DNA of 64,000 nucleotides. Origin: Bog-473 sp963828825. GTDB taxonomy: Bacteria > Actinomycetota > Acidimicrobiia > Acidimicrobiales > RAAP-2. The DNA lies in contig CAWHGF010000002.1 in NCBI GenBank assembly GCA_963828825.1, forward strand, positions 434,001-498,000. Reading direction: 5' to 3'. The notes below the pieces were generated by a model, which had not been told where the DNA came from, searched no databases, and saw only the letters and a program-made list of their open reading frames with translations. Shown here piece by piece: positions 52,257 to 61,113 of this stretch (positions are counted from its first letter, which is position 1; each line of letters opens with the position of its first letter). The position numbers were made by a program, and so were the translations under genes.

Positions 52257-52781
52257 GTGCACACCCACGCCCCCCACACGGCTCACACCACCATCCATCC
52301 GACGGCGCCCGGCGACCCCGGCACGATGCGCTCCATGCAGCTCTTCGCCGGCCTCCCCGACGTCGAGCTCGGGGAGCTGGCGGCGCGCTGCACGACGTGC
52401 ACCGCCCACCCCGGACAGGTGGTCCAGGCCCAGGACGTCCCGGTCCGCATGTGGCACATCATCATGAGCGGGCATGCCGTCGTGCAGCGCGACGGCACCC
52501 CGATCGGGCTGCTGGGCCGGGGCGACTCGTGGTCCGAGCACTCGCTCCTCAACCAGCTGCGATCGTCCATCGCCGTCGTGGCCCTCTCGCCGCTCACCCT
52601 GCTGACCATGGGCCAGCGCGCCTTTTTCGAGATCCCGGAGCACCATCCGGTTCTGGCCGGACGCCTGGTGGCACGTTCCGCCACCTCAGCCGACCGTCTG
52701 GCCCTCCCGGTCCTCAATGCCCTGGTCCACCTGGCCGATACCTCGTGCACCGGAGGGGGTCCGGCGGGCCGGTACGATTGA
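52257..52781 (+). CDS. cyclic nucleotide-binding-like domain protein
   Basis: 174 aa from GTG 52257. A cNMP-binding beta-roll is recognisable ('LFAGLPDVELGELAARC', 'IIMSGHAVV', 'LLGRGDSWSEHSLL'), but the phosphate-binding cassette lacks the usual Arg, so nucleotide binding is uncertain. There is no HTH or catalytic domain. It follows the DUF1707 gene by 9 bp. Confidence 0.78.
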   Translation: MHTHAPHTAHTTIHPTAPGDPGTMRSMQLFAGLPDVELGELAARCTTCTAHPGQVVQAQDVPVRMWHIIMSGHAVVQRDGTPIGLLGRGDSWSEHSLLNQLRSSIAVVALSPLTLLTMGQRAFFEIPEHHPVLAGRLVARSATSADRLALPVLNALVHLADTSCTGGGPAGRYD

Positions 52782-52841
52782 CCCGTTCCCCCGTGACGCC
52801 GGCCGGTGGCCGCGTCGAACATCCCCGAGGAGATCCCCCTA

Positions 52842-55079
52842 ATGCGCACCCTGGCCGGGTGGTGTGTCCGTCATCGCCGCATGGTGGTCCTGTTGTGGCT
52901 GCTCGTCCTGGTCGTGTCGATCTTCACGGTCGAGGCCGTCGGCACCGACTACTCGAACAACTTCCAGTTCCCCCACACCCAGTCCTTCGACGCCATCAAC
53001 CTGCTGAAGTCCGTCGCGCCCTCCCACTCGGGGGACACCGAGCAGGTCGTCTTCGGCACCTCCGGTGATGCGCGCCTGACCGACCCAGACGTCGGACAGC
53101 GCATCAACACCATGGTGGGCAAGATCAACGCGCTGCCCAACGTGACGGCGGTCACGACTCCCTACCGAGACGGCGAATTCGTCCCGCCGACGCAGATCAA
53201 CGTCAACGACACCGTCGGGTTCTTCCAGGTCAATTTCGACAAACAGACGAACAACATCTCGAACAGCGAGGCGAAGACCTTCGTCAATACCGTGACCAAG
53301 ACCTCCGGTGACGGGTTGACGGTCGCCGTCACGGGCCCGTTGGCCGAGAACGCCAACAACCAGTCCTTCAGCAGCACCGGGTTGGGCGTGTTGCTCGCGC
53401 TGATCGTGCTGCTGCTCGTGTTCGGCTCGTTCTATGCAGCCATCCTCCCCATCCTCTCGGCGCTGTTCGCGCTGGGAACGGCCGTCGGCGTGATCGGCAT
53501 ATTGAGCCACGCCATCGGCATGCCCTCGATCTCGCCGGAGCTCACCCTCCTCATCGGACTGGGGGTCGGCGTCGACTACGCGCTCTTCATCGTGACGAGA
53601 CACCGGCAGGGCCTGGTGGCCGGGCGCGACATCGAGTCCTCCATCGTCAACGCGGTGAACACCTCGGGACGCGCCGTCCTGTTCGCCGGGATCATCGTGT
53701 GCATCGCGCTCCTCGGCATGTTCGCCCTGGGCGTGAGCTTCCTGTACGGATTGGCCGTGGCCGCCGCCATCGGCGTCGCCCTCACCATGGTGGCGGCCCT
53801 CACCCTCCTGCCGGCCATGTTGGGCTTCATCGGGCCCAAGGTCATGAGCCGCAAGCAGAAGAGGAACCTGGCCCAGAACGGCCCGCGCATCGTCGGCGCC
53901 GACAGCAAGGGGTTCTGGCCCAACTGGGCCGACCGGGTGCAGCGGTACCCGTGGCTCTCCGCCGGCGTGGCCCTGATCATCATCGTGGCCATCGCGCTCC
54001 CGTTCTTCTCGCTGCAGCTGGGCTCGGCCGACCAGGGCACCGACCCGGCCGGGACGCCCACCCGGGTGGCGTTCGACATGCTCTCCAAGGGCTTCGGGCC
54101 CGGTTACAACGGGCCGCTGATGCTGGTGGCCGTGGTGCAGCCGGACCAGCATGCGGTCATCGACAACGTCATCCACGAGGTCTCCCAGCAGCCCGACGTC
54201 CACAGCGTCGCCTCGCCCCTCTACATTCCCAGCAAGACGGGCACGGGCGACGTGGTGCTGGTCAACGTCTATCCCGACTCGGCCCCGCAGGACGCCGTCA
54301 CCACCGACCTCGTCAACCACCTGCGGAGCGACACCGTGCCGCAGGCCGTCGGCCACTCCGGCGTGAACGTCCTCGTCGGCGGGACGACCGCCATCTACAT
54401 CGACTTCGCCAACGTCTTGAGCGCCAAGTTGCCGCTCTTCATCGGTCTGGTGGTCATCTTGTCGTTCCTGCTGCTCATGACCGTGTTCCGAAGTTTCGTG
54501 ATCCCCCTCACGGCGGCGGTGATGAACCTCCTTTCCATCGGCGCCGCGCTCGGCATGCTGGTGGCCGTCTTCCAGTGGGGGGACCTGGGCGGGCTCATCG
54601 GCCTGAGCGGCACCAGCCCGGTCGAGGCCTTCCTCCCCGTCATGCTCTTCGCCATCCTCTTCGGGTTGTCGATGGACTACCAGGTCTTCCTGGTGTCACG
54701 GATGCACGAGGAGTACATCAAGTCGGGCGGCAACAACCGCGTGGCCGTGCGCAACGGCCTGGCCGCCACCGGGAAGACGATCACGGCGGCCGCGCTCATC
54801 ATGATCCTCGTCTTCGGCTCGTTCATCCTGGGCGGGAACCGCGTCATCAAGGAGTTCGGCATCGGGCTGGCTGGCGGCATCCTGGTCGACGCCCTCCTCA
54901 TCCGGATGGCCATCGTCCCGTCCATCATGATGATGTTCGGCAAGGCCAACTGGTGGTTCCCGGCCTGGTTGGACCGGATGCTCCCCAAGCTGTCCGTCGA
55001 CGCCGACGACCTCGCCGCCCACGCGCCAGAAGACCCGGGCCCGGAGCCTCAGCCCGAGCTGGCCGGGACCCTCAAGTAG
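52842..55079 (+). CDS. MMPL-family RND transporter
   Basis: 745 aa. One N-terminal membrane helix, an extracytoplasmic domain, a helix bundle (~residues 185-350), a second domain and a second bundle (~530-700) match MMPL proteins. 'GVGVDYALFIVTRHRQG' and 'LSMDYQVFLVSRMHEE' carry the paired Asp-Tyr proton-relay residues. Likely a proton-driven exporter of lipids or other hydrophobic substrates. ATG 52842 follows a GAGGAG site; a start at 52806 is possible but lacks one. Confidence 0.92.
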   Translation: MRTLAGWCVRHRRMVVLLWLLVLVVSIFTVEAVGTDYSNNFQFPHTQSFDAINLLKSVAPSHSGDTEQVVFGTSGDARLTDPDVGQRINTMVGKINALPNVTAVTTPYRDGEFVPPTQINVNDTVGFFQVNFDKQTNNISNSEAKTFVNTVTKTSGDGLTVAVTGPLAENANNQSFSSTGLGVLLALIVLLLVFGSFYAAILPILSALFALGTAVGVIGILSHAIGMPSISPELTLLIGLGVGVDYALFIVTRHRQGLVAGRDIESSIVNAVNTSGRAVLFAGIIVCIALLGMFALGVSFLYGLAVAAAIGVALTMVAALTLLPAMLGFIGPKVMSRKQKRNLAQNGPRIVGADSKGFWPNWADRVQRYPWLSAGVALIIIVAIALPFFSLQLGSADQGTDPAGTPTRVAFDMLSKGFGPGYNGPLMLVAVVQPDQHAVIDNVIHEVSQQPDVHSVASPLYIPSKTGTGDVVLVNVYPDSAPQDAVTTDLVNHLRSDTVPQAVGHSGVNVLVGGTTAIYIDFANVLSAKLPLFIGLVVILSFLLLMTVFRSFVIPLTAAVMNLLSIGAALGMLVAVFQWGDLGGLIGLSGTSPVEAFLPVMLFAILFGLSMDYQVFLVSRMHEEYIKSGGNNRVAVRNGLAATGKTITAAALIMILVFGSFILGGNRVIKEFGIGLAGGILVDALLIRMAIVPSIMMMFGKANWWFPAWLDRMLPKLSVDADDLAAHAPEDPGPEPQPELAGTLK

Positions 55080-55092
55080 GGCGCACCGAGAC

Positions 55093-55140
55093 CCAGGCCG
55101 CAGCTGCCAGGCCGCAGCTACCAGGCCGCAGCTACCAGGC
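55093..55140. repeat. 14-bp tandem repeat CCAGGCCGCAGCTA, 3.4 copies
   Basis: Three units (first with G at the last base) plus 6 bp. It overlaps the 3' end of the convergent aldo/keto reductase gene, whose last codons are inside it. Confidence 0.85.
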
Positions 55141-56103
55141 GTAGTCCTCGGGCGCGGTCTTGTAGCCGGGGAAGAGCTCGTCCAGGCGGGCCAGCACCTT
55201 GTCGTCCAGCGTCACGTCGACGGCGCGCAGGGCGGAGTCGAGGTGCTCGGGCGTGCGCGGCCCGACGATGGGCCCGGTGACCGCCGGTCGGGTCAGCAGC
55301 CAGGCCAGCCCGACCGTGCCGGGCTCCTCGCCCAGCTCCGCGCAGAGGTCCTCGTAGGCCTCGAGCTGGGGCCGGCGGGCCTCGATCGTCTCGGCGGCAC
55401 GCCCGGCGTAGCGCCGGCTGCCGTCGCGCTCCTTGCGGACGACACCGCCCAGCAGACCGCCCTGCAGCGGCGACCACGGGATCACGCCGAGCCCGTAGGT
55501 CTCGGCCGCCGGCAGCACCTCGCGCTCGACCGCCCGCACGATCAGGTTGTAGATGGACTGCTCACTCACCAGCCCCATGAAGTTGCGGCGGCCCGCCGCC
55601 TCCTGTGCCCGGGCGATGTGCCAGCCGGCGAAGTTGGAGGAGCCGACGTACAGGATCTTGCCCTGGTCCCGTAGGACCTCCATCGCCTCCCAGATCTCGT
55701 CCCAGCCGGTGCGGCGGTCGATGTGGTGCATCTGGTAGAGGTCGATGTAGTCGGTCTGCAGCCGGCGCAGGCTGGCGTCGCAGGCCCGCCGGATGTTCAG
55801 CGCCGAGAGCCGCCCCTCGTTCGGCCAGTCCCCCATGTCGCCGTAGAGCTTGGTCGCGATGACCGTCTTCTCGCGCCGCCCGCCACCCTGGGCGAACCAG
55901 CGTCCGACGATCTCCTCCGTCGCGCCGCGCCCCTTGGAGCGCCCGTAGACGTTGGCCGAGTCGAAAAAGTTGATCCCGGCCTCCAGAGCCGAGTCCATGA
56001 TGGAAAACGAGGTCGGCTCATCCGTCTCGGGACCGAAATTCATGGTGCCCAGGCAGATGCGGCTGACGCGGAGGCCGGTGCGGCCGAGGTGGGTGTAGTG
56101 CAT
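55132..56103 (-). CDS. aldo/keto reductase
   Basis: 323 aa. The catalytic tetrad can be traced: Asp in 'FFDSANVYG', Tyr in the same segment, Lys in 'IATKLYG' and His in 'YQMHHID'. A TIM-barrel NADPH-dependent reductase of aldehydes or ketones. ATG 56103 is chosen because the family begins right there ('MHYTHLGRTGLRVS'). Confidence 0.9.
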   Translation of the reverse strand: MHYTHLGRTGLRVSRICLGTMNFGPETDEPTSFSIMDSALEAGINFFDSANVYGRSKGRGATEEIVGRWFAQGGGRREKTVIATKLYGDMGDWPNEGRLSALNIRRACDASLRRLQTDYIDLYQMHHIDRRTGWDEIWEAMEVLRDQGKILYVGSSNFAGWHIARAQEAAGRRNFMGLVSEQSIYNLIVRAVEREVLPAAETYGLGVIPWSPLQGGLLGGVVRKERDGSRRYAGRAAETIEARRPQLEAYEDLCAELGEEPGTVGLAWLLTRPAVTGPIVGPRTPEHLDSALRAVDVTLDDKVLARLDELFPGYKTAPEDYAW

Positions 56104-56205
56104 GGGCCCGAACCTACCGGTCGATGCCCAAGAGTGCACCGATTGGCCGACTTTTTCGCCGTGCCGCTACATTGAGTACACGAATTCCCACCCGAGCTTG
56201 GGGGC

Positions 56206-56607
56206 ATGATGCCGCAACAAATCCCGCTGGTCGACTACCTGGAGCTGGGGGATGATCCGCATTTGGTGGCCAACGAGTGCACCTCGTGCGGGGCGCGCTT
56301 CTTCGACCGGCGCAACGCCTGCGCCTCCTGCGGGGGCACCGAGTTCAAGCGGGTGGCCATTCCCACGACCGGAGAGGTGCGGACCTTCACCATCGTTTCG
56401 TTCGCCGCACCGGGGATCCCCGTCCCCTTCGTGGCCGCCGTGGTGGACTGCGACGGCACCAGCGTGCGGGCCAATCTGATGAACGTGACCCCCGACCCCG
56501 AGCACGTGACCACGGGCATGAAGGTGCGCCTGGGCACCGAAGTGATCGGCACGGACGAGAACGGCACCGAAGCGGTCGGCTTCGGCTTCGAACCACTGGG
56601 AGGTTAA
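56206..56607 (+). CDS. OB-fold / zinc-ribbon DUF35 protein
   Basis: 133 aa. The zinc ribbon 'CTSCGARFFDRRNACASC' carries four Cys, followed by an OB fold. It is the partner of the thiolase that starts 5 bp after its stop. This is the second DUF35/thiolase pair in the window. Confidence 0.88.
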   Translation: MMPQQIPLVDYLELGDDPHLVANECTSCGARFFDRRNACASCGGTEFKRVAIPTTGEVRTFTIVSFAAPGIPVPFVAAVVDCDGTSVRANLMNVTPDPEHVTTGMKVRLGTEVIGTDENGTEAVGFGFEPLGG

Positions 56608-56612
56608 GGACG

Positions 56613-57824
56613 ATGGCATCGGCATCGGAAGAGCTCTGGGTCCTCGGGATCCACATGACCAAGTTCGGCAAGCACCCCGACAAGGACCTGGTCGACCTGG
56701 GGGCGGAGGCGGCGCAGGGCGCGCTGGCCGACGGCGGCGTGACCATGAAGGACATCGGCATCATCGGCGCCGGCAACCTCATGATGGCCATGGCGCCCAC
56801 CGGGCAGATGATCCAGAAGCAGCTGGGCCAGACCGGGATCCCCGTCTACAACGTGTCGAACGCCTGTGCCACCGGCGCCACGGCGTTGCGCGTGGCCGGC
56901 ATGGCGATCAAGGCGGGCGAGGTGGACATGGGCCTGGCCGTCGGCGTGGAGAAGCTGGCCGGCGCGGGCCTCCTGGCCGGCGGGAGCCGCGGGTCGGACT
57001 CCAACACATGGACCCCGCACGGTCGCTTCGGCGCGGTGGCGCCGGTGGACGGCCGGGTCGGCACCGAGACCATGCCGGGCGTCTTCGCCCAAATCGGCAT
57101 GGAGTACGGGCACCGCTACGGCGGCACGAGCTTCGAGCTCTTCGCCAAGATCAGCGAGAAGAACCATGCCCACTCGACCCTGAACCCGCTGGCGGCCTAC
57201 ACCAAGAAGATGTCGCTCGACGAGATCATGAACGACGTCATGATCGCCTACCCCAACACTCGTCCCATGTGCTCGGCCAACTGCGACGGGGCGGCGGCGG
57301 CCGTGGTCGTCTCGGGGTCCAAACTCAAGACGCTGTCGCTCGAACAGCAGAGGCGTGCGGTCAAGATCTCGGCCTCCATCCTCACCACCGACCCCTGGGA
57401 GGAGGCCTGCCAGATCCTGCCCAACGTCAACGACCTGACCCGGAATGCGGCGGCGCAGGCCTACGAGCAGGCCGGCGTGGGCCCTGCGGACCTCAATCTG
57501 GTGGAGCTGCACGACTGCTTCGCCACCGCCGAGCTCGTGCACTACGACAACCTCGGGCTGTGCGAGCGCGGCGGTGCGGCAGACTTCTTCAACTCGGGCG
57601 CCACCTGGCGCGACGGCACGACCCCGGTGAACGTCTCGGGCGGCCTGGAGTCGAAGGGCCACCCGATCGCCGCCACCGGCATCGCCAACGTCTGGGAGGT
57701 GACCACGCACCTGCGCGGTGAGGCCGGCGACCGGCAGATTCCCGGCGCCAAGGTCGGGCTGACGCACGTGATCGGGCTCGGCTCGGCGTGTGGCGTGCAC
57801 ATCTTGGAGAAGTCGGCGGCGTAA
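56613..57824 (+). CDS. thiolase family protein (SCP2-thiolase-like) with intact cysteine
   Basis: 403 aa. The nucleophile is present in 'VSNACATGATALRVAG' (~residue 90), with the C-terminal His/Cys elements 'ESKGHPIAATG' and 'LGSACGVHI'. It would cleave or form carbon-carbon bonds in acyl-CoA substrates. ATG 56613 has a GGGAGG site. The contrast with the cysteine-less protein at 39.6 kb suggests different reactions. Confidence 0.9.
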   Translation: MASASEELWVLGIHMTKFGKHPDKDLVDLGAEAAQGALADGGVTMKDIGIIGAGNLMMAMAPTGQMIQKQLGQTGIPVYNVSNACATGATALRVAGMAIKAGEVDMGLAVGVEKLAGAGLLAGGSRGSDSNTWTPHGRFGAVAPVDGRVGTETMPGVFAQIGMEYGHRYGGTSFELFAKISEKNHAHSTLNPLAAYTKKMSLDEIMNDVMIAYPNTRPMCSANCDGAAAAVVVSGSKLKTLSLEQQRRAVKISASILTTDPWEEACQILPNVNDLTRNAAAQAYEQAGVGPADLNLVELHDCFATAELVHYDNLGLCERGGAADFFNSGATWRDGTTPVNVSGGLESKGHPIAATGIANVWEVTTHLRGEAGDRQIPGAKVGLTHVIGLGSACGVHILEKSAA

Positions 57825-57907
57825 CCCGGGAGGCATGCCGGGCGTGAGGCCGACTGCGTGATGGCGTGGCTGTCGACTGCGTCGTTGCCTTCGGTCTCGC
57901 CGTCGCC

Positions 57908-58660
57908 GTGAGCTCGCCCGTCTACGACACCATCGGGCAGGGCTATCTCGCCCACCGTCGGGCCGACCCCCGCTGGGCGGCCGTGATCAACGAGCAATTC
58001 GGGGACGGGCGCGTCGTGGTGAACGTCGGGGCGGGCACCGGGAACTACGAGCCGGTGGACCGTGCTGTCGTGGCCGTCGAGCCCTCCCGCGTCATGGTGG
58101 AGCAGCGGGCGTCGGGTGCGGCTCCGGCCGTCCGGGCCAGTGGCTCGGCCTTGCCGCTTGCGACGGGCTGTGCTGATGTGGCGATGGCCATCCTCACAAC
58201 GCACCACTGGGATGACTGGGCGGCCGGGTTGGCCGAGCTGTGCCGGGTGGCGCCGCGACGGGTCGTCGTGCTCACAATGGATTTCGAGCTGCACTCGCGC
58301 TTCTGGTTCCTCGAGGACTACGTGCCCGAGGTGGGCGAGTTCACTCGACGGCAGCGGCCCGATGCTGACACTGTGTCAGAGATCATCGGCGCGACGGCCT
58401 CGATACCCCTGCTCGTCCCGCGCGACATGGAGGACGGCGTGCTGGGGGCCTACTGGTCCCGACCCGAGGCGTACCTGGACCCGGCGGTGCGGGCCAACTG
58501 CTCGGGGCTGGCGCTGGCCGACCCTGCCGTCGTGGCCCGAGGTGTCGCTGCGCTCGAGGCGGACCTGTCCAGTGGTGAGTGGCAGCGGCGGCATGCCGAC
58601 CTGGCTGAGGTCGCGGAAATCGATCTCGGGTACCGGCTGGTAGTGGCGGACCAGAGCTGA
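57908..58660 (+). CDS. SAM-dependent methyltransferase
   Basis: 250 aa from GTG 57908. 'VVNVGAGTGNYE' is the SAM loop, and 'LPLATGCADVAMAILTTHHW' the motif after the acidic strand, as in UbiE-like enzymes. The upstream in-frame extension to 57866 has no family character. Substrate unknown. Confidence 0.82.
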   Translation: MSSPVYDTIGQGYLAHRRADPRWAAVINEQFGDGRVVVNVGAGTGNYEPVDRAVVAVEPSRVMVEQRASGAAPAVRASGSALPLATGCADVAMAILTTHHWDDWAAGLAELCRVAPRRVVVLTMDFELHSRFWFLEDYVPEVGEFTRRQRPDADTVSEIIGATASIPLLVPRDMEDGVLGAYWSRPEAYLDPAVRANCSGLALADPAVVARGVAALEADLSSGEWQRRHADLAEVAEIDLGYRLVVADQS

Positions 58661-58774
58661 AGCGCTGCTGAGCTGGCACCTCCGAGCGCGGTTGCTGCAG
58701 AAACTCGTTTCGCAGCAGATTGTGCGACACCGAGCGCCCGGGTGGTTCGGGACCCACCACAGTACGATCTCAAA

Positions 58775-59257
58775 ATGGCTGACGTCGGACGCCCGATTGC
58801 TGACCGGATCGCGATCGACGACCTCTTGACGCACTACGCGACGCTTATCGACAGTCGCCGATTCGACGAACTCGATCAGGTCTTCACCCTCGACGCCGTG
58901 CTCGACTACCGCTCGGCCGGCGGCGTCCGCGGCTCCTTCCCCGAGGTTCGCGATTGGCTCGCCAACGTCCTCCCCGCGTTCACGTGGACCCAGCACCTCG
59001 TGGTCAATCGCGCCGTCGAGCTTGCCCCTGGTGGCGACGAGGCCACCTGCCGGTCACTCTTCCAAAATCCCAACAGCATGGAGATCGAAGGCCGGTCCTG
59101 GCTCTTCGTGGTCGGTGGCACCTACCACGACCGATTGGTGCGGACGGACTCAGGCTGGAGGATTCGCCACCGGGTGGAGGAAACCACATGGTGGGACAAT
59201 CCCCTGCCCGGGCTCGACGCCATCCCACCTCCACTTCCCGCCGACTGCTTCGACTGA
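58775..59257 (+). CDS. SnoaL-like / NTF2-fold protein
   Basis: 160 aa. 'DDLLTHYATLIDSRRFDELD' and 'FTLDAVLDYRS' are typical of SnoaL_4 domain proteins, a cone-shaped fold seen in dehydratases, isomerases and aromatic-ring dioxygenase small subunits. Active residues cannot be assigned. ATG 58775 is preferred. Confidence 0.82.
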   Translation: MADVGRPIADRIAIDDLLTHYATLIDSRRFDELDQVFTLDAVLDYRSAGGVRGSFPEVRDWLANVLPAFTWTQHLVVNRAVELAPGGDEATCRSLFQNPNSMEIEGRSWLFVVGGTYHDRLVRTDSGWRIRHRVEETTWWDNPLPGLDAIPPPLPADCFD

Positions 59258-59320
59258 GAGCTGATCGGTGGGTACTGGCCCACCGATCCCTGCGCCCAGT
59301 CGCCTGGAAGGTGAGCTGAG

Positions 59321-59566
59321 CTACACAGCTCGAATCCTCGCCATGAGTGCCTCGCGCTCCATATCGGTTTCAGCTCTCACGCGTTCGAACTCCTCCCCGA
59401 TTCGTACGTCTGCGTGGAGACCCGACGGATCTTCGTGGAAGTGCAAGACGGCCCTCGACCTACGGTAGAAAATGCCGGGCCTCTTCTCGACCAGTCCGGG
59501 CACCGAGCGGAGCTTTTCAAGCAGCGGCTCGATTTCTTGGAGCGTCTCGGCAGTGGCGTGCCGCAT
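59321..59566 (-). CDS. small conserved-looking protein of unknown function
   Basis: 81 aa from ATG 59566. The compact order 'PGLVEKRPGIFYRRSRAVLH', 'FHEDPSGLHADVRIG' and a charged C-terminal helix looks like a folded alpha-beta protein resembling actinobacterial hypothetical and luciferase-family-domain proteins. No catalytic site is evident. Confidence 0.62.
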   Translation of the reverse strand: MRHATAETLQEIEPLLEKLRSVPGLVEKRPGIFYRRSRAVLHFHEDPSGLHADVRIGEEFERVRAETDMEREALMARIRAV

Positions 59567-59661
59567 GTCACACGATTCTATCTCGGCTCTCCACGGTGGC
59601 CCCTGACTCCGGTACGGCTGTGGTCGCGTCCGCATGAACCGCGCCCTGCCGGTTTCGTGGC

Positions 59662-59685
59662 GTGCAGGTGTGCAGGTGTGCAGGT
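59662..59685. repeat. 8-bp tandem repeat GTGCAGGT, 3 copies
   Basis: Three perfect units in the non-coding stretch between two minus-strand genes. Confidence 0.75.
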
Positions 59686-59727
59686 GTTCACCCGGCCCCG
59701 GGGCGCGACGAAGTGCCGTAGCACTGC

Positions 59728-59764
59728 CCTTTTAAAGTGCACCCCGCCTTTTTAAAGTGCACCG
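59728..59764. repeat. direct repeat containing TTTAAAGTGCACC, 2 copies
   Basis: Two copies about 21 bp apart, each combining palindromic TTTAAA and GTGCAC. They lie 49 bp beyond the 3' end of the DUF222-HNH gene; the sequence is A/T-rich relative to its surroundings. Confidence 0.6.
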
Positions 59765-59812
59765 ACGCGGGCCCCTCGGTGTGCGATTGCCGGGAGCGCG
59801 GCCGCCGCCGGG

Positions 59813-60976
59813 TCAGGCCGCGGTTGGCGGGGGGCGCTGGCGCACCTGTTGCTGCTGGTTGCGCAGGCGGTTGTGGAACCCACAGAGCAGGCGGCCGTTC
59901 TCCTGGGTGGTCGGGCCACCTTTTGCCCATGTCTCGATGTGGTCGGCCTGGCAGCTCTCGGCGGGCTCGTAGCAATACGGGTGGGTGCACATCCGATCCC
60001 GCAGCTCGATCGCCCGGCGGGTCCCGCCCGTGAACAACCGCGCCCGCACGCTGACGTCGACTCGGTTGCCGAGCGAGAAGATGGCGCGCTCGAAGTAGGC
60101 GGAATCCATCCAGGGTGTCAGCGCAGAGGGGGCCATGACGGTCCCGTTCTCGAGCTCGGAGATGCGGCCGTGGATCGTTTCGTAGCCGACGAAGACGCTG
60201 AAGAGCGGGGCGGGGCGGATGCCGTCGGCGGGAGCGGTGCGGCTGCGCGTCGCCATCTCGACCAGGGCGTCGGCCCGGCGCTGGGCCGAGGTGCGTGAGA
60301 GCTCGTCGAGCCGGCCCGTGCGCCCCAGGCGCTCCTTGGCCTCGGCGCAGTCGGCCTCGAAGAGGTCGTGCTCGAGGCGGTTGAGCTCGCCCGCCACGAT
60401 GGAGCCCGATATGGGGTCGAGGGTCATCTGGCCCAGCCACATCCCGCCCAGGCTCTGCTCTATGAAGACGTTGCGCGACGCCTTGCGGTCCTCCTCGGCG
60501 GCGTCGGCCCCGTCGGGGTCGGCCAGCTGCTTCCAGTAGCTCAGCGCCCGGTAGAAGTCCTCGAAGCCCATCTGGGCGGCCTGTTCGACGAGCATCTCCT
60601 CGTCGCGCGCCATGGCGGCCTCGGTGCGGTGGCGCCGCGCCGCGGCGATGGCCCGGGCCTGCTCGGACCCGATACGCCCATCCCGCCAGGCCTCGGTGCA
60701 CTCGGGCAGGTGGCGCAGGTTCCGCCCGAGGCGCACCCGGCGCCGGGCGGCGCTACGGGGGAGCCGGCAGCGGGTGGCGATCCAGGCCGGCGCCGTCTTG
60801 GCCCCGTCGGCCGCCCACTCCTCCCCCACCTCGAAAGCCGCCGTCGCCTCGGTGACAAAGGACTCGAAGCGTGAGAGCTGCCGGTACAGCTCCTCCATGG
60901 AGGCGCAGTCGCCGTAGTTCTCAGCCCCAGATGCGACGAGCGCCTCGAGTGCCTCGCCGAAGTCGTCCAACTCCAT
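59813..60976 (-). CDS. DUF222 / HNH endonuclease domain protein (13E12 family)
   Basis: 387 aa. The N-terminal ~270 residues are DUF222 (Ala/Arg-rich helical), and the C-terminal HNH module contains 'CTHPYC', 'CQADHIETWAKGG', 'NGRLLCGFHNRL' with Cys zinc ligands and catalytic His. Multi-copy in many actinobacterial genomes and often considered mobile or repetitive (13E12 repeats in mycobacteria). The function of intact copies is not established. Confidence 0.9.
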   Translation of the reverse strand: MELDDFGEALEALVASGAENYGDCASMEELYRQLSRFESFVTEATAAFEVGEEWAADGAKTAPAWIATRCRLPRSAARRRVRLGRNLRHLPECTEAWRDGRIGSEQARAIAAARRHRTEAAMARDEEMLVEQAAQMGFEDFYRALSYWKQLADPDGADAAEEDRKASRNVFIEQSLGGMWLGQMTLDPISGSIVAGELNRLEHDLFEADCAEAKERLGRTGRLDELSRTSAQRRADALVEMATRSRTAPADGIRPAPLFSVFVGYETIHGRISELENGTVMAPSALTPWMDSAYFERAIFSLGNRVDVSVRARLFTGGTRRAIELRDRMCTHPYCYEPAESCQADHIETWAKGGPTTQENGRLLCGFHNRLRNQQQQVRQRPPPTAA

Positions 60977-61113
60977 GTCTTCGATGGAAGCACACGGTTG
61001 TCACACGCTCTGGGCGTGAAATATCGAGAATTTCCCTGAACATCGTGCATTCTGGAGCGACCGTTCTTTGGGGGGTCCCCTGCGCGGAAGCCGCCGGAAG
61101 CGGTCCGGCAGTG

